Assembly: GCA_900142905.1 (NCBI GenBank)
Contig: FSRV01000002.1
Span: forward strand, 1,612,001 to 1,676,000
Direction of reading: 5' to 3'
Source: Burkholderia sp. GAS332
GTDB lineage: Bacteria; Pseudomonadota; Gammaproteobacteria; Burkholderiales; Burkholderiaceae
DNA length: 64,000 nucleotides
In this document: positions 61,781-64,000 of the stretch, one piece after another
Layout of the letters: every line of letters begins with the position of its first letter
How positions within the stretch are numbered: the stretch's first letter is position 1
Notes under the pieces: model-generated
Database searches by the model: none
Seen by the model: the letters and a program-made list of their open reading frames with translations, nothing else
Told to the model about the DNA's origin: nothing
Position numbers and translations under genes: made by a program

Positions 61781-63832
61781 ATGCATTACAGCCCCGACGC
61801 CATCCGCACCATTGCTCTGGTCGGGCATGCCGGATGCGGCAAGACATCGCTGGTCGAAGCCCTGCTCTACCAGGGTGGCGAGTTACGCGCGCCCGGCAGC
61901 GTGGAACGCGGCACCACGGTCTGCGATTTCGACCCGCTCGAGCGCAAATATCACCACTCGCTGAACTCCGCCGTCGCCCACCTGCACTACCGGGATACCC
62001 GCATTTATCTGCTGGATACGCCCGGCTATCCGGACTTTTCCGGCCTGTCGATCAGTGCCCTGCCCGCTGTCGAGACCGTCGCCATCGTCATCAATGCACA
62101 GACCGGCATCGAAATGACGACCCGGCGCATGATGGCGTGGGCGGAGAAACGCAAGCTCTGCAGAATGATCATCGTGAACGGTATCGATGGCGAAAAGGTC
62201 GATCTCCCGGGGCTTCTGACGCAAATCCAGGAGGCCTTCGGCAAGGAATGCCTGCCCATCAACCTGCCGGCGCAAAGCGGCCACCAGGTGGTGGATTGCT
62301 TTTTCAACCCTGCCGGCGATGCTGATTTCCTGTCCGTTGCGGCGGCGCACAATGCGCTGGTCGATCAAGTGGTCGAGATCGATCCCGCTTTGATGGAGCT
62401 TTACCTGGAGCAAGGCGAGGCCATCAGCCCGGAACAGTTGCATGAACCCTTCGAGCGGGCGCTGCGCGAAGCGCATCTGGTCCCGATCTGCTTCACGTCA
62501 GCGGCCAACGGCGCCGGCATCGTGGAATTGCTCGACGTGTTCGTCCGGCTCCTGCCCAATCCCATGGAAGGCAACCCGCCGCTCTTCTACCGCGATGCCG
62601 GTGGCAAACAGCAGGTCGTGCGCGCCGAACCGGTCGCCGACAAGCATGTGTTGGCCCACGCCTTCAAGATCGTCATGGACCCTTACATCGGCAAGATGGC
62701 CGTGTTTCGCATTCATCAGGGCACGATCAGGCGCGATAGCCAGCTCTATATCGGTGACGGGCGTCAGCCGTTCAGAGTCGCCCATCTGATGATGCTGCAG
62801 GGCAAGGAACACGTGGATGTTCCACAAGCGGGTCCGGGCGATATCTGCGCGACGGCCAAGATTGATGAAATCGGTTTCGATGCCGTGCTGCACGACGCGC
62901 CCGAGGACGGCAACATCCACCTGACCCCGCTCGACTTCCCCACACCGATCTATGGATTGGCGATCGAGCCTGCGCGCCGGGGCAACGAGCAACGCCTCTG
63001 GGAGATTCTGCAAAAGCTGAGCGCGGAAGACCCGTGTCTGCGCATCGAGCATCCGGTCGGCACCAACGAGACCGTGGTGCGCGGTCTGGGCGAGTTGCAC
63101 CTGCGCCTCATGCTGGAGCGGCTATCCGAGCAGTACAAGCTCGAGGTCGTGACGCGGCCACCGAAGATCGCCTATCGGGAAACCATCGGCGGCAAGGCCG
63201 AGGGGCACTGTCGCCACAAGAAGCAAACCGGCGGCGCCGGGCAATTCGGCGAAGTGATGCTGCGCGTGGAGCCCCTGCCGCGAGGCACGGGTTTCGAGTT
63301 CGTCGACGCAGTCAAGGGCGGCGCCATCCCCGGCCAGTTCATGCCCGCGGTGGAAAAAGGCATCCAGCAGGTCATCGAAGGCGGTCCGCTTGCCGGCTTC
63401 CCGATGCAGGACGTGCGCGTCACCGTGTTCGACGGCAAGAGCCATTCAGTCGACTCCAAGGAAGTGGCATTCGTTTCCGCGGGACGCAAGGCTTTCATCG
63501 ATGCGGTGCTGAAAGCTCAGCCCATCCTGCTCGAGCCTATCGTGGACATCGAGGTGATGACGCCGGAACCCACGATGGGTGACATTATCGGCGACCTGTC
63601 CGCGAGGCGCGGGCAGGTCCATGGCACACGCACGGCCGCCGGCAACGCCGTGGTTGTCGCGGGACAGGTGCCCTTGTCCGAACTCAACGACTATCAATCG
63701 CGTCTGAACGCGATCGCGGGTGGCCTTGGTAACTACAGTATCCAACTCAGCCACTACGATCCGGCCCCCCCCGCCCAGCAGGAGCGGATGGCGTCGCAGC
63801 ACAAAAAACAGGGCGACGGCGCGGCGCAATGA
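61781..63832 (+). CDS. Elongation factor G-like GTPase
   Basis: A 683-residue EF-G paralogue. G1 is GHAGCGKTSL, G3 LLDTPGYPDF, followed by domain II, domain III-IV (KIAYRETIGGKAEGHCRHKK; GGAGQFGEVMLRVEP) and the EF-G C-terminal domain (GDIIGDLSARRGQVHG). G4 is VNGID where EF-G has NKxD, and G2 is degenerate (ERGTTVCDFD). It is probably not the housekeeping EF-G but one of the EF-G-like factors of unknown role. Confidence 0.87.
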   Translation: MHYSPDAIRTIALVGHAGCGKTSLVEALLYQGGELRAPGSVERGTTVCDFDPLERKYHHSLNSAVAHLHYRDTRIYLLDTPGYPDFSGLSISALPAVETVAIVINAQTGIEMTTRRMMAWAEKRKLCRMIIVNGIDGEKVDLPGLLTQIQEAFGKECLPINLPAQSGHQVVDCFFNPAGDADFLSVAAAHNALVDQVVEIDPALMELYLEQGEAISPEQLHEPFERALREAHLVPICFTSAANGAGIVELLDVFVRLLPNPMEGNPPLFYRDAGGKQQVVRAEPVADKHVLAHAFKIVMDPYIGKMAVFRIHQGTIRRDSQLYIGDGRQPFRVAHLMMLQGKEHVDVPQAGPGDICATAKIDEIGFDAVLHDAPEDGNIHLTPLDFPTPIYGLAIEPARRGNEQRLWEILQKLSAEDPCLRIEHPVGTNETVVRGLGELHLRLMLERLSEQYKLEVVTRPPKIAYRETIGGKAEGHCRHKKQTGGAGQFGEVMLRVEPLPRGTGFEFVDAVKGGAIPGQFMPAVEKGIQQVIEGGPLAGFPMQDVRVTVFDGKSHSVDSKEVAFVSAGRKAFIDAVLKAQPILLEPIVDIEVMTPEPTMGDIIGDLSARRGQVHGTRTAAGNAVVVAGQVPLSELNDYQSRLNAIAGGLGNYSIQLSHYDPAPPAQQERMASQHKKQGDGAAQ

Positions 63833-63901
63833 CCGGCCGCGCGTGCCCTGCCCTGTGCATCTGCGCAAGCTGTCCGCCAGTCCGATGAAGGAGCCGCCGT
63901 C

Positions 63902-64000
63902 ATGCTGAATTATCCCGCCGCCTACCAGTCCACCAAGGGTTCCGCACTCGACGTCGACAAGACGTTCTATCAACGCATCGCCTCACAGCACGACACCCGC
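63902..64000 (+). CDS. Start of an unidentified gene (cut by the window end)
   Basis: A strong ribosome-binding site (AAGGAG 11 bases upstream) and ATG 63902 open a frame of 33 codons to the window edge (MLNYPAAYQSTKGSALDVDK onward). It follows the EF-G-like gene by 69 bases and may form an operon with it. Family not recognisable from the fragment. Confidence 0.6.
   Translation, partial: MLNYPAAYQSTKGSALDVDKTFYQRIASQHDTR

Noticed and set aside
1..64000. CRISPR arrays, rRNA operons, complete prophage or intact insertion sequences
   Set aside because: No regularly spaced repeats, rRNA blocks, phage structural genes or full transposase were seen anywhere in the window.

Overview
The window looks like chromosomal DNA of a Burkholderiaceae bacterium, most likely Paraburkholderia. 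It has high GC with strong GC3 coding bias, lineage-typical small families (DUF4148, DUF3331), long compact operons and many LysR/MFS catabolic modules. I see no rRNA, tRNA, CRISPR array, prophage or complete insertion sequence. About 55 genes can be supported, with several broken genes.

Layout. 1-8970: a guanidine-utilisation locus. A 2-oxoglutarate/Fe(II) oxygenase is followed by a 0.77-kb control region with NtrC-like sites, a sigma-54 promoter and a guanidine-I (ykkC) riboswitch. Then come two DUF1989-type subunits (putative carboxyguanidine deiminase), a biotin-dependent guanidine/urea-type carboxylase and an ABC permease plus ATPase. 9189-14557: a CelD/BcsL-like acetyltransferase and an M81 peptidase/MFS pair with a divergent LysR regulator. 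14681-23036: an OmpR-type two-component system convergent with an RND-MFP-OMF efflux operon. 23331-26263: a DUF4148 protein and the yqiK-yqiJ flotillin/NfeD-like pair. 26716-31749: an iron-type surface-signalling operon (ECF sigma, FecR, TonB receptor, Tat-exported protein) behind a Fur-like box. 31936-36383: ChrA, an old-yellow-enzyme reductase, a monooxygenase and a hydrolase, with two gene remnants (SDR and WrbA ends) that mark eroded edges. 36468-40715: DUF3331, a multi-PAS NarL-type sensor kinase and its regulator. 40746-45047: a MarR-ClC operon, an HPP-CBS gene and a universal stress protein, tied together by three copies of one palindrome. 45062-56320: DinB, DUF2501, an amidohydrolase plus MFS pair, an orphan MlaC, an AllA-like protein, DUF1254/1214, a MINPP-like phosphatase and a transposase remnant. 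56593-64000: a PDDEXK nuclease, a BrnTA toxin-antitoxin locus with a broken toxin, an SRAP protein, Pcm, DUF2784, an EF-G-like GTPase and the start of one more gene.

How the genes work together. The clearest circuit is the guanidine operon: nitrogen-limitation control (NtrC/sigma-54) would sit on top of guanidine sensing (riboswitch), driving guanidine carboxylation, carboxyguanidine deimination and uptake. The second is a small MarR regulon in which the same TATATCA-N5-TGATATA site lies upstream of marR-clc, HPP and usp, and overlaps the likely -10 boxes of the latter two. Start codons given below were often moved downstream from the longest frame on the basis of ribosome-binding sites and family N-termini; this is stated where it matters.
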